From the NCBI GenBank assembly GCA_001799565.1, contig MGTS01000014.1, positions 62,001 through 126,000 on the forward strand: 64,000 bases of DNA. Direction: 5' to 3'. Numbering within the stretch: the stretch's first letter is position 1; each line of letters begins with the position of its first letter. The DNA is from Elusimicrobia bacterium GWA2_51_34 (lineage in GTDB: Bacteria > Elusimicrobiota > Elusimicrobia > Elusimicrobiales > UBA9959). Below the pieces are notes generated by a model. It saw only the letters and a list, made by a program, of their open reading frames with translations, was not told the origin of the DNA and made no database searches. This document shows positions 7,099 to 15,423 of this stretch, piece after piece. The position numbers and the translations under genes were made by a program.

Positions 7099-9084
7099 CT
7101 ACCCCTTATCTGCACATATCAAACTGTGAATATTTGTTTTTAATCCGATTTTTATATAACGGATCTTTTTTGTGAGTGTTTTTGTCGGGTAAAGGTTAAG
7201 ATTAAATGCTTTTTGAAGTGTATCGTTTATAACGGCAGGATCTTTCGACTTTAGTAAAAGATCGCGCTGGTCCATCGTAAAGTCAGGAATAGAAAACTTT
7301 GCGATATAATTCTTTGCGAGTGACATGTATCCGCTTGAATAATGCTTGCTAGTGTTTTTTATGTAGTACCAGAACACATCAGAATTTAAAATCTTTTTTA
7401 TGATTTGCAGCTGTTCTTCATCATTAATGATTATTGCATATCCACAGTAGAACATTAGGTCTTCATCTTTGCAAATAATTGCATTGGGCTTGTCGGACAT
7501 GTAAGGGATAAAAATCTTTTTCCCTTTAATGCTAAATCCCTGGGTGCGGCCAAAAGCGTACCATGTGGGATATTCTTTTTTGCCTTTATCCCTTAATGAT
7601 AGACGGGTTTTAAACACTTTTAAAAAAGCATAACAGTTGGGGAACCGGTGCGCTAAGTCCTGTTCGCCGATAACCGTAAACTTGCTGCCAGTTTTTTTGT
7701 AGGGGAATATTGCTTTTTGCTTAAAGCGTAATATGTCACTTTCTGAGTGCAGGATATTCGGTTTAATTATATCCCGGCAAATAGCCTTTTCAATTTTATA
7801 GGTTTTCCCCTCAAATACTCTGAAATAGCAACTATTGTCTGAGCCTGTTGGTTTAAAGATATAGAGCTCATTGTTTAAAGTGGCAATCCCGTTTCGTATC
7901 GGACAAAGCGCCCCCAGGGTGGCTCCCACTGATTCAATCTTTTTTAAATTCATCCAAATATCAACTGGGGCAAGTGTCCACCCGGTTTTGTCATTTAATT
8001 CACTATAGGGTATTGTGTTCCATGTTGTGTTTGTGATGGTGGTAGCGTTTTTAGGTTCTGCGTACTCTACGCCGGTGGCTATATGTTTACGAATTATGGT
8101 AACACACGTGTAGCTTAAAACACCATCAAATATCTGTTGGCCTTCAAAATTCGCAATTTTCATCTGAAATCTATTTAGACTTAAGTAACCTCTTAACGCA
8201 CGACCATTCAAACTGTGGAGATAACTATTTATTGATATATAACCCAGTGCCCCCCCAGGACGAATAAGTGTTAATCCTAGTTCAAAAAAGGGGATATAGA
8301 GATCTGGATTTCCTGTGGCGGCAGTCTCCCATTTCTTCAAAGATTTCTTAACTTTTCTGCCAATATTCTTTGCTCTTACATAGGGCGGATTTCCTATGAT
8401 TGCGTCAAATCCTCCATATCGAAACGGGGATTTAAATGTTTCCTGCCAATTTAAACTAAGCGCATCCCCAGTGCTTAAATTGAAACTGAACTCCTCTCTG
8501 TCTTCTCCATGAAGTAGCGCAACGAGAGACATTAAAAGTGCCGCGCGCTGAATATTCTGTGGCATTAAGTCTACGCCGAATAAAATATTTGAGTATATAT
8601 GGCTAAAAGGTATTTTGTGCTTGGCGTGAAGTAAGATCGCCGCCGAGATAAGGAAAGAGCCTGAGCCACAAGAGGGATCGCAGATCGTAGGAGTTCCCGC
8701 GTCGATGTTTATCGGCGGAAGGACTTGCGAAAGAATGAATTCCTTTATGGGTTTAGGAGTAAAGACAGTCCCATTCTGCCTTTTTACACCTTTTGAAATA
8801 AATTGCTCGAGGACATCTGTAAGTAAACTTTCATTTATTTCTAAAGCTAACTGGATGCAAAGCTTGTGAATTGATGCCACGAGTGTTTTTGATGTCCCTT
8901 TGATAAACAAGGAAATGGTTTTGTTTTTTATGGAGTAAATCCCATTCTCTTGAAGACACAGCATTACAAGAGCTTTCTCTATCTCTTTATGGCTTTTGGA
9001 TAGTTTGTTTAGCCCTATGATTAATTGGCGAAGTTTACTGTAGTAACTAGTCAATCTCCCTCCGATCTGTCGCACGGCCTTCAC
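7099..9084 (-). CDS. N6-adenine DNA methyltransferase, TaqI/Eco57I-like
   Basis: A 661-aa protein with S-adenosylmethionine motif I DPSCGSGSF (residues 136-144), the upstream FTPKPIKEFIL motif X region, and catalytic motif IV NPPY (232-235), typical of gamma-class N6-adenine methylases. The C-terminal half should hold the target-recognition domain. Unlike the preceding gene it has no nuclease-like N-terminal domain. Its frame overlaps the end of the 1037-aa gene by 38 bp, with GTG as the first start; a TTG at 9054 overlaps the upstream stop more tightly. The tandem arrangement suggests each methylase modifies one strand of an asymmetric site. The DNA is visibly AT-richer than the flanking housekeeping genes. 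Confidence 0.88.
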   Translation of the reverse strand: MKAVRQIGGRLTSYYSKLRQLIIGLNKLSKSHKEIEKALVMLCLQENGIYSIKNKTISLFIKGTSKTLVASIHKLCIQLALEINESLLTDVLEQFISKGVKRQNGTVFTPKPIKEFILSQVLPPINIDAGTPTICDPSCGSGSFLISAAILLHAKHKIPFSHIYSNILFGVDLMPQNIQRAALLMSLVALLHGEDREEFSFNLSTGDALSLNWQETFKSPFRYGGFDAIIGNPPYVRAKNIGRKVKKSLKKWETAATGNPDLYIPFFELGLTLIRPGGALGYISINSYLHSLNGRALRGYLSLNRFQMKIANFEGQQIFDGVLSYTCVTIIRKHIATGVEYAEPKNATTITNTTWNTIPYSELNDKTGWTLAPVDIWMNLKKIESVGATLGALCPIRNGIATLNNELYIFKPTGSDNSCYFRVFEGKTYKIEKAICRDIIKPNILHSESDILRFKQKAIFPYKKTGSKFTVIGEQDLAHRFPNCYAFLKVFKTRLSLRDKGKKEYPTWYAFGRTQGFSIKGKKIFIPYMSDKPNAIICKDEDLMFYCGYAIIINDEEQLQIIKKILNSDVFWYYIKNTSKHYSSGYMSLAKNYIAKFSIPDFTMDQRDLLLKSKDPAVINDTLQKAFNLNLYPTKTLTKKIRYIKIGLKTNIHSLICADKG

Positions 9085-12000
9085 GCTGTATTAGTGTTCG
9101 TTCGTTTTTTGTTAATTTATAAAGGTCTTCAACTAAAGTATCCAATTGTTCCCAGTAATGATTCAATAACTGCTTAAGAGGTTCTTTTTTTGATGAATGG
9201 GCGGCGATTAAATGCCTTTGAGTTCTCTCAATATTATTGGTAAGAGACGCTAAGCCATCACGTGTCGAGGAATTACTAATAAAGTTCTTCGACGGAAAAG
9301 GGATAGGCCATAAGAATTGCTTATTGAATTTAAAATGCCCACCGCTTTGTGGGTTTGCTCCAAGGCGTGCAAGTACGGAAAATGTTGTTGAATTAATAAT
9401 TGCGGCTAATGCAAGATGGGTATTCGTATCGGCATCCTCGACCTTCAAAAAATTAACATTTGCATTGTCGCAATATAACTCGCCGGTTCTGTCACAGGTG
9501 GCAAAAGTGTCTTTGGCGGTCATTGGGACAAGAACCTGACTTCCTGGTTGTCTGACCAAATTCTGCTCTCGCGTATAAGTATGCCACAAATCTTTCCCTG
9601 ATGGGGTCTCAACACTTCCTGTGATCTTTTCTTTTAATTTGCTCAAATAGCCCCCTGCATGCGGGAAGCGCTTTCTAAAAATGGAGAATGGAATAGCTTT
9701 TGATTCACCGGATTCTATATCGTAAGGAAAGATTCCAAACACATCTGGTGTGTTAGGCTTGAAGGTGTAAAACTTTTCGTTGCACATTAACGGGCGACAA
9801 GCGCTAGTCTCAATCTTCAATATATCTCTAAAACCATTAGTAGCTTCCAATATTTTGCCTGTAACGCTGTTTTGCGTGGGGCGAAGATGATAAGCCTTTA
9901 CCCATAACATTTGTAGCCCAACTCCAATATTCAATCCTAGCAGTTGTTTTAAATTTCCGATCCTGTGAAGCAGGTTGTCGCGCATTTCTATCATTTTGGG
10001 GTCGCCAAAATCCCAAGGCGCTGCTCCAAGTCTTTTTGACGGGAATATATCGTAACTTTCTGGAGAAATACTCGGGAGAGGTAGAGCTGCAAGTTGTAGG
10101 GTTAGTTCTGGCGGATCATTGGTAAGCAGATGATAATATAGATTTTCAGTTTTATCCTTCCCTAGCACTATTATAGCCACATAGGTCATCCTTCCCATGA
10201 AAACTGAGCTTGATTGGAAATCTAAAACTTGCTCAATACTTTGCATGCTGGATATTAGTTTGCGTAAATTTGCCCCATATTCTGTTTTGAAAAGCCTCTT
10301 TTGTATGATGAACCCAAGCCGGCCTGTTTTATTCAATAACTCTAAAGAGCGTTCTATGAATGGGACCGCTAGATCGACTTTCCCATCTTCGCATGTTGCA
10401 TACTGGGATTTTAAATATTCATGTGTGCTTGGGCTCCACCCTTTAAGCCACTTCACTTCTACATAGGGTGGATTACCTACTATGGCATTGAAACCAGGAT
10501 CTTTGCGGGAGAATACTGTATGGAAGGCTTTCTTATATGAGAAAGGGCGTACTAGTGTAAGTTCTTCTAGGTCTTTTTTTAAAGTAGGGACAATTTCAAA
10601 AATATTCTGTTCTACTAAAGAATTCCCATGGCGGATATTCTCCCCTATACCTAAAAGGATCATGTTGCCGTGTAAACCGATCTTTCCGTGAAGATACGGG
10701 TATCGCTCAGCATTCTCTAATACTTTAAAAGCTAGAGACATTCTTGCTACTTCGACTGCCTCAGAAGATAAATCAACGCCATAAATGCAATTTCTTATAA
10801 GCTCCCGTTTCCCTAGAACAGTGAGCAGTGTTCCCGTCTCCGATTCTGTAAACCAGTCAGCATATTCAACACTTATTTTTCTTGCTTTTTGAAGACTTAA
10901 AATCTTTTCCTCGAGAATATCGAATATTACACCTATGAATGTCCCACTGCCGCATGCTGGATCAAGCAATTTAAGGTTTAAAATGGACTCAATGTTTTCG
11001 GTTTGAAGTGCCTGCGCCAAAGTTCGTTGGCAAATTGTCCGAACGATATATTCTGGGGTGCTAACAGCTCCGCCAGCTTTTTCATATTCTGGACGTAAAA
11101 TCTCTTTTACGCTTCCCCCCTGGACGACAATCTTTTTATCCAGAAAAGTCTCATAGGTGTCCGAAAGCAGCTTTACCGGCATAACATCAAAACGATAGGG
11201 AGAGGGATAGTATAGACTTTCGATGAAGGAATGAAAAAAACTATCATCTAAAACAATTTGATCAAAGATTGATTCACCATTAAACATGGGGCCGTCGTAA
11301 TGTTTAAGGAACTCAATCCCTGAGGCTTTCTGGAATTTAGACCAAAAACCATCGCCAATAAAGCTTTTAAGAAGCCCATCTTCTTCAACGCCTTTGGATT
11401 CAGCGACGCGTATAAAAATAATTCTGTCTAAGATTACCTGAGTTAAGTAGCCAAGCTGATCTGGATCCGTTTTTAATTTATCTTTATTGCTGTTCCATAT
11501 ATGGCGTGCCAATTGAAGTCTGAACTCCGATAGCTTTTCCGCAAAATCCTGGTCTAAACTCCGTGTCCCTTTTGGTTGGGTCTCTTTTGCGAAACGGAAT
11601 TCAAGGTTTCCATTCTGAACCTTTTCGCACAAGAGCAGATCTTCAAGGTGATCATAATTGGAGAGGTATTGGTCAAGGCTCCAAAAAAATGGTCTCGCAT
11701 TATCTGCGCTGTCTTTTCGCTTGGGTTTGAAGCGACAGTCATAAACGGCGAATTCTTTAAAATTGGTTAAAAAAGAGCAGGGAAGACCTTTTGACCATCC
11801 ATAAGAGCGAATTTGAAACGCAGAATCCTTATCGGCACTAATATCAAGTGCGATTCTTTTGGCATCAATAAATGCAAGAGTCTTTTTTCCACTCATAAGA
11901 GCGTAATCCGGAATATTATGCCCAGAATCAATCTCAGCGAGCTTCTTCTTCTCTCGACTTGATAACTTTTTCCCTTGATGTACTTGTGCAGGATCCATTG

Positions 12001-12160
12001 TGTCCCAGCCGAATATATTTAAAAGTTCATTAATCCAAGACCGGGCAGTATCCTCCGATGATTCATCGAGTTCATCTTTTTTAGAGAAGGCCTGATATTT
12101 TCCAATAAGCTTCTTAAGGTTATCTTTTCGTGTCTGTTTTTCTTGTTCTCTAGTGGCCAT
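9047..12160 (-). CDS. Type IIG-like restriction enzyme/methyltransferase fusion
   Basis: A 1037-aa protein combining nuclease, methylase and specificity regions. An N-terminal PD-(D/E)xK-like signature (PDYAL at residues 84-88, FIDAK at 97-101) precedes a helical linker, methylase motif I DPACGSGTF at 400-408, GVDLSSEAVEVAR at 461-473 and catalytic NPPY at 563-566. The remaining 450 residues form the target-recognition region with a helical C-terminus. Such single-chain enzymes cut at a distance from a site they methylate on one strand. It is the first gene of the five-gene leftward operon, with CAGGA 6 bp before the ATG. Sequence specificity cannot be read from the sequence. Confidence 0.88.
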   Translation of the reverse strand: MATREQEKQTRKDNLKKLIGKYQAFSKKDELDESSEDTARSWINELLNIFGWDTMDPAQVHQGKKLSSREKKKLAEIDSGHNIPDYALMSGKKTLAFIDAKRIALDISADKDSAFQIRSYGWSKGLPCSFLTNFKEFAVYDCRFKPKRKDSADNARPFFWSLDQYLSNYDHLEDLLLCEKVQNGNLEFRFAKETQPKGTRSLDQDFAEKLSEFRLQLARHIWNSNKDKLKTDPDQLGYLTQVILDRIIFIRVAESKGVEEDGLLKSFIGDGFWSKFQKASGIEFLKHYDGPMFNGESIFDQIVLDDSFFHSFIESLYYPSPYRFDVMPVKLLSDTYETFLDKKIVVQGGSVKEILRPEYEKAGGAVSTPEYIVRTICQRTLAQALQTENIESILNLKLLDPACGSGTFIGVIFDILEEKILSLQKARKISVEYADWFTESETGTLLTVLGKRELIRNCIYGVDLSSEAVEVARMSLAFKVLENAERYPYLHGKIGLHGNMILLGIGENIRHGNSLVEQNIFEIVPTLKKDLEELTLVRPFSYKKAFHTVFSRKDPGFNAIVGNPPYVEVKWLKGWSPSTHEYLKSQYATCEDGKVDLAVPFIERSLELLNKTGRLGFIIQKRLFKTEYGANLRKLISSMQSIEQVLDFQSSSVFMGRMTYVAIIVLGKDKTENLYYHLLTNDPPELTLQLAALPLPSISPESYDIFPSKRLGAAPWDFGDPKMIEMRDNLLHRIGNLKQLLGLNIGVGLQMLWVKAYHLRPTQNSVTGKILEATNGFRDILKIETSACRPLMCNEKFYTFKPNTPDVFGIFPYDIESGESKAIPFSIFRKRFPHAGGYLSKLKEKITGSVETPSGKDLWHTYTREQNLVRQPGSQVLVPMTAKDTFATCDRTGELYCDNANVNFLKVEDADTNTHLALAAIINSTTFSVLARLGANPQSGGHFKFNKQFLWPIPFPSKNFISNSSTRDGLASLTNNIERTQRHLIAAHSSKKEPLKQLLNHYWEQLDTLVEDLYKLTKNERTLIQREGRATDRREID

Positions 12161-12375
12161 GAATAATCCTGCCCCCTACAAAAGTGATCTTTAAAAGCGC
12201 CTAGGTAAATTAAAAAATACTGAGAAAATCTGCTTATTTCGTATATGATACTACTTTTACTGTTCAGCCGTCTTTTACCTGTTTTGCGAGCAAGAAATAT
12301 ATAAAGTTGCAAAATAAATCGACGCATAAACATTCACGGCTTATATCCGGATGCGCTCGGTTCGGTACAAATATC

Positions 12376-12426
12376 ATAGCAGACCAACGCGACAACGTCA
12401 TGTCGCGTTGGGAAAGAGTCTTTTTG
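12376..12426. repeat. Hairpin repeat, copy 1
   Basis: A perfect 10-bp stem (CAACGCGACA at 12385-12394 with TGTCGCGTTG at 12401-12410) and 6-nt loop, embedded in about 50 bp that recur at 62507-62557. It lies upstream of the restriction operon and directly abuts the 285-bp inverted-repeat element. The rest of the gap from 12161 to 12375 shows AT-rich promoter-like DNA but no clear -35/-10 pair. Confidence 0.8.
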
Positions 12427-12711
12427 CACAGCTGTCCGGGGAAAGTTTTAAACTGGGGTGGGGTGTAAACCGAGTCGGACCTCAGAATAGGCCAAATCCC
12501 CTATGAAAAGCGATTTTTTGACTGTTTTGATGTGCTGTCCGGAAAAGCAGTGAAAACGGGATTCTCAGAATCATGTCCAGATTGGAGGGTAGAGAGCGTA
12601 AATTGGTGTTTTAGATAGCAAAGACGCTGGTTTCCGACGGGGAATACGTCTTAATACAGTAGTCTAAACGCCGATTTTGTGATTGCGGCCAACTTTCCCC
12701 GGACAGCTGTG
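12427..12711. mobile_element. 285-bp MITE-like element with perfect 21-bp terminal inverted repeats
   Basis: The ends are exact inverted repeats: 12427-12447, beginning CACAGCTGTCCGGGG, and 12691-12711. A degenerate internal version (CTGTCCGGAAAAGCAG) lies at about 12533. There is no open frame of useful length inside. The size and perfect ends suggest a non-autonomous transposon-derived element. No target-site duplication is obvious because the flanks contain other repeats. Confidence 0.7.
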
Positions 12712-12780
12712 TGTTTTTGGGATTTTGAGTTAAAAAATGGGCGGATAAGACTCCGTCCGCCTTAAACAGGCGGACGGAGT
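12709..12780. repeat. 72-bp hairpin-bearing direct repeat, copy 1
   Basis: Contains an 11-bp perfect stem (CTCCGTCCGCC at 12751-12761, GGCGGACGGAG at 12769-12779) preceded by GATTTTGAGTT. A nearly identical 72-bp copy in the same orientation lies at 14845-14916, on the other side of the CPBP and hydrolase genes. It could also terminate transcription, but no T-run follows. Confidence 0.85.
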
Positions 12781-12804
12781 GGGAAAAGGTGCCTTTTTTC
12801 TATC

Positions 12805-13581
12805 TTAAATATATTTTATGGAAAGCCAGGATGCGATGGCATTTTTACATAAATGAGCGGAAATCGGGTTCCAAAGCGAATTCCCCCATTTTTTCAGTAA
12901 GCCGTATATTATTCCTGAAATAAACCTTTGCAGAGATGCTTTCGCCCCCCATACGTGGGTGAAGGAAAAAAGAAAAGCAGTTATGGGTATTGCGTATGTG
13001 GAAGAGAGCTTTTTTTCAAGGGCGGTCTGTAAAAAACCACGATAAAAAATTTCTTCTGTCGGGGAATTGACAACCACAGTAAACAGAAAGATGTATACGG
13101 AAGTGTTGCCAAGGTCGGCCCAGTTTTTGTTAAGGCGGATATCATAAAAATCGAGGTTCCCTGTTTTGTATAGTGAAATGATTATTCCCCATAAAAATAC
13201 GAATCCTGTAAGTATGGCTGCTGATCCTGCTATTTTTTTGAATTCAGGTTTTTTCCATCCTATTTCACTTAAACTTATTCCGTAAATTTTCATTCCTGTA
13301 ATAGTTAGTAAGAGGAGCACCGTGTCATAAATTAAAATCTGTGTGAGATGGGATAGAAAACTGGCATTGTGATTTTCCATTCCAATGGAAATAAGATAAT
13401 TAAAGCCAGTAAGGTGGATACAGGCGATACGGCGTGTGGAGATAAAAACAACCAAATATATTAAGCAAATCACCCCCCAATAACTGGCATTGGAAGAGTT
13501 CATTTTTTTTTCAAGGAGTTGCAGTTTTTTTAGCCAATATGTCACATCTTGACCCTTGTGGCCTATTTTTACTGTGAGCAC
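12805..13581 (-). CDS. CPBP-family intramembrane glutamic protease
   Basis: A multi-spanning membrane protein with the CPBP (Abi/Rce1-like) motifs: EEIFYRG carrying the catalytic Glu-Glu and Arg, FSFTHVWGA with the first histidine, and SAHLCKNA with the second conserved His/Asn. Such proteases process membrane peptides or prenylated substrates, sometimes in bacteriocin self-immunity; the substrate here is unknown. The first start is a GTG at 13581. An ATG at 13503, just before the first membrane segment, is at least as likely; neither has a strong ribosome-binding site. Together with the next gene it is bracketed by copies of a 72-bp repeat, and the DNA is AT-rich, which suggests acquisition. 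Confidence 0.8.
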   Translation of the reverse strand: MLTVKIGHKGQDVTYWLKKLQLLEKKMNSSNASYWGVICLIYLVVFISTRRIACIHLTGFNYLISIGMENHNASFLSHLTQILIYDTVLLLLTITGMKIYGISLSEIGWKKPEFKKIAGSAAILTGFVFLWGIIISLYKTGNLDFYDIRLNKNWADLGNTSVYIFLFTVVVNSPTEEIFYRGFLQTALEKKLSSTYAIPITAFLFSFTHVWGAKASLQRFISGIIYGLLKKWGNSLWNPISAHLCKNAIASWLSIKYI

Positions 13582-13689
13582 ACGCCTGTAGGATCACAAT
13601 GAGAGAAAAGGTGCCAGCTTTTAAAATCCACATCCCGGAAAATCATCCATGTTTTATAAATGGTTCTCTCTGTTTTCAAAAGCTTTTTC

Positions 13690-14769
13690 CTATTTCCAGA
13701 AGGAATCTAAGTCAGAAGCCATATCTGTGAGGGCCTGTGGGTCGGCTTGTCGGTAAACTATATCCTGAAAATCGGTTCGTTTGTCCAGCGCGTGGCCTAA
13801 CCCTTCGAAAAAATGGAAATGCAGATTGGGTTTTTTCCATACGAGGTTATTCATTATCTGGACCGCCTTGGCGTTATAAGCAGGGGCTTGATTATCCAGT
13901 TCCCCTTGGAAAAAAGCGATGTCAAACTTGGCGTCTTTTATTATGGCAACAGGTTTTTTATACAAAACTTCCTGCTTACGGTATTCTGGGAGCGATGGAG
14001 CGTCTAGTAGTATGTTAGTGAAATTCCCGGCCATAAATTCCGAGCGCTCAAGAAGGCCATTTTTATTAAGATCAAGGGATGGGAGTTGGCCGTTAAGGCT
14101 TTTTCCTAAGATAGCGTCTTTATTTAATTCATCCTGATCCAGCGCCCCGTTTTTATCCAGGTCCAACCCTTCGAATATGTAAAGGGGCCTGTAAACTGTC
14201 TGCTCGAACATGGAAATGTCCAGGCTTTGCGCTGTGAAGCCTATCAGGGCGGCACCGCTTACAGATGGGTTTTTGTCTGCGACCTGCAAAGCTATCTGAG
14301 CGCCTTCGCTATGCCCGATAAGATATACTTTGGCTTTTGGGAAGGTCGTTGAGGCGAATTTGGCGAAGGAGGCCGCGTCCTCTACGAAGTATTTTAAAGG
14401 ATTATCACTAAACTTCTTGAACCCGGCGGATTTAATAAAAGACGGATCTTTTTGTGCCGTCAGTTTCCATTGATAAGATCTTTTGTTATATCGGATGACC
14501 GCAAATCCTTTTTTTATAAGAGCGCTGGAGACGTCCACAAAGAAGAGATTTTTTGTTCCGGGTGCTGACACTCCGCTAAGGTCCTCATCCATATCATGCG
14601 GTCCGGAGCCATGGATTAAAACAACCGCCCTTGAAACATCCTTGGCCTCGAGGTAATCTATTGTATATTCCAGGCCGTAACCGTCAAAACTTTTCATGAC
14701 TGAGGCAGCTTGCGCATAACAGCAGGAAACGATAAAAGTTGAAAAAGAGAGAACAATTGTTTTCTTCAT
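13690..14769 (-). CDS. Secreted alpha/beta hydrolase with an inserted EF-hand pair
   Basis: A 359-aa protein with an N-terminal signal peptide ending near CCYAQA. The hydrolase fold shows VVLIHGSGPHD for the oxyanion region, the nucleophile elbow GHSEG (Ser154) and late Asp/His candidates in FFQGELDNQAP and GLGHALD. Between strands, at about the cap position, are two consecutive canonical calcium loops: DLDKNGALDQDE (residues 203-214) and DLNKNGLLERSE (233-244). Calcium-dependent activity or stability of a periplasmic esterase/peptidase is inferred. It is transcribed just ahead of the CPBP gene and may be co-transcribed with it. The family is clear, the substrate is not. Confidence 0.82.
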   Translation of the reverse strand: MKKTIVLSFSTFIVSCCYAQAASVMKSFDGYGLEYTIDYLEAKDVSRAVVLIHGSGPHDMDEDLSGVSAPGTKNLFFVDVSSALIKKGFAVIRYNKRSYQWKLTAQKDPSFIKSAGFKKFSDNPLKYFVEDAASFAKFASTTFPKAKVYLIGHSEGAQIALQVADKNPSVSGAALIGFTAQSLDISMFEQTVYRPLYIFEGLDLDKNGALDQDELNKDAILGKSLNGQLPSLDLNKNGLLERSEFMAGNFTNILLDAPSLPEYRKQEVLYKKPVAIIKDAKFDIAFFQGELDNQAPAYNAKAVQIMNNLVWKKPNLHFHFFEGLGHALDKRTDFQDIVYRQADPQALTDMASDLDSFWK

Positions 14770-14844
14770 TCGGTTGCCTCTTTGCTTGTGCGATTTGGGA
14801 TCATTTTATGTAGGCTTTGCATAAACTCGAGGTGTTTGTAAAAG

Positions 14845-14916
14845 GTTTGTTTTTGGAATTTTGAGTTGGAAAAATGGGTGGATAAGACTCCGTCCGCCTT
14901 AAGCAGGCGGACGGAG
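14845..14916. repeat. 72-bp hairpin-bearing direct repeat, copy 2
   Basis: Same orientation as copy 1 at 12709-12780, with only a few differences. The 11-bp stem is at 14888-14898 and 14906-14916. It lies between the hydrolase start and the stop of the next gene. Confidence 0.85.
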
Positions 14917-14940
14917 GGTTTGATTCCTAAGTTGCGGGGT

Positions 14941-15345
14941 TTACTTCTTTTTGGGGGCGGCTTCCGGTTTATTCATCATCCCGCCCTTCATCGGACAGTC
15001 GGCATGCATTATGGGCATATTGCCCATTTTATCCGGCTCCATCATCCCCGCGCCGGAGCAGCGGCAGTTTTTAGCCGACATCTTAGCGTGATTGGCTATA
15101 CCGCAGAGGACGCCCAGCAGGCCTATAACTATAAGCGCCCAAGCCAGCACCTGTCCGGTTTTTCTTACGTAGTTAATGGTTTCTTTGGCGGAGTGCTGCA
15201 GAACCCAGTAACCAAGGACCGCCAGCACGGCGTAAAGCCCCATAGCCAGATGAATTCCTGCGCCACCATGCATTCCACCGCGCATACCCATGGCCTGCGC
15301 GGCCGCCGGCGCCGCTACCAGCAACATTGCTATTAATATTTTCAT
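14941..15345 (-). CDS. Met/His-rich membrane protein of unknown function
   Basis: A 134-aa protein with a signal-like N-terminus (ILIAMLLVAAPAAAQA), a glycine–methionine–histidine stretch (MGMRGGMHGGAGIH), two membrane helices (residues ~34-50 and ~65-85) and a soluble tail rich in Met, Cys and His (NCRCSGAGMMEPDKMGNMP, then HADCPMKGGMM). The tail composition suggests binding of soft metals such as copper. No family is recognised. It stands alone, 79 bp from rsgA. Confidence 0.6.
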   Translation of the reverse strand: MKILIAMLLVAAPAAAQAMGMRGGMHGGAGIHLAMGLYAVLAVLGYWVLQHSAKETINYVRKTGQVLAWALIVIGLLGVLCGIANHAKMSAKNCRCSGAGMMEPDKMGNMPIMHADCPMKGGMMNKPEAAPKKK

Positions 15346-15423
15346 ATTAGTTTCTCCTTGTCTGATTTTAACTAGTTTACGATATTTCCGCCGCTTTCGG
15401 ACATATTAATTTTACAGCAGCAG

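Noticed and set aside
12019-12333. Minus-strand 104-codon frame upstream of the type IIG gene
   Set aside because: Overlaps the N-terminus of the 1037-aa gene in another frame and lacks a ribosome-binding site.
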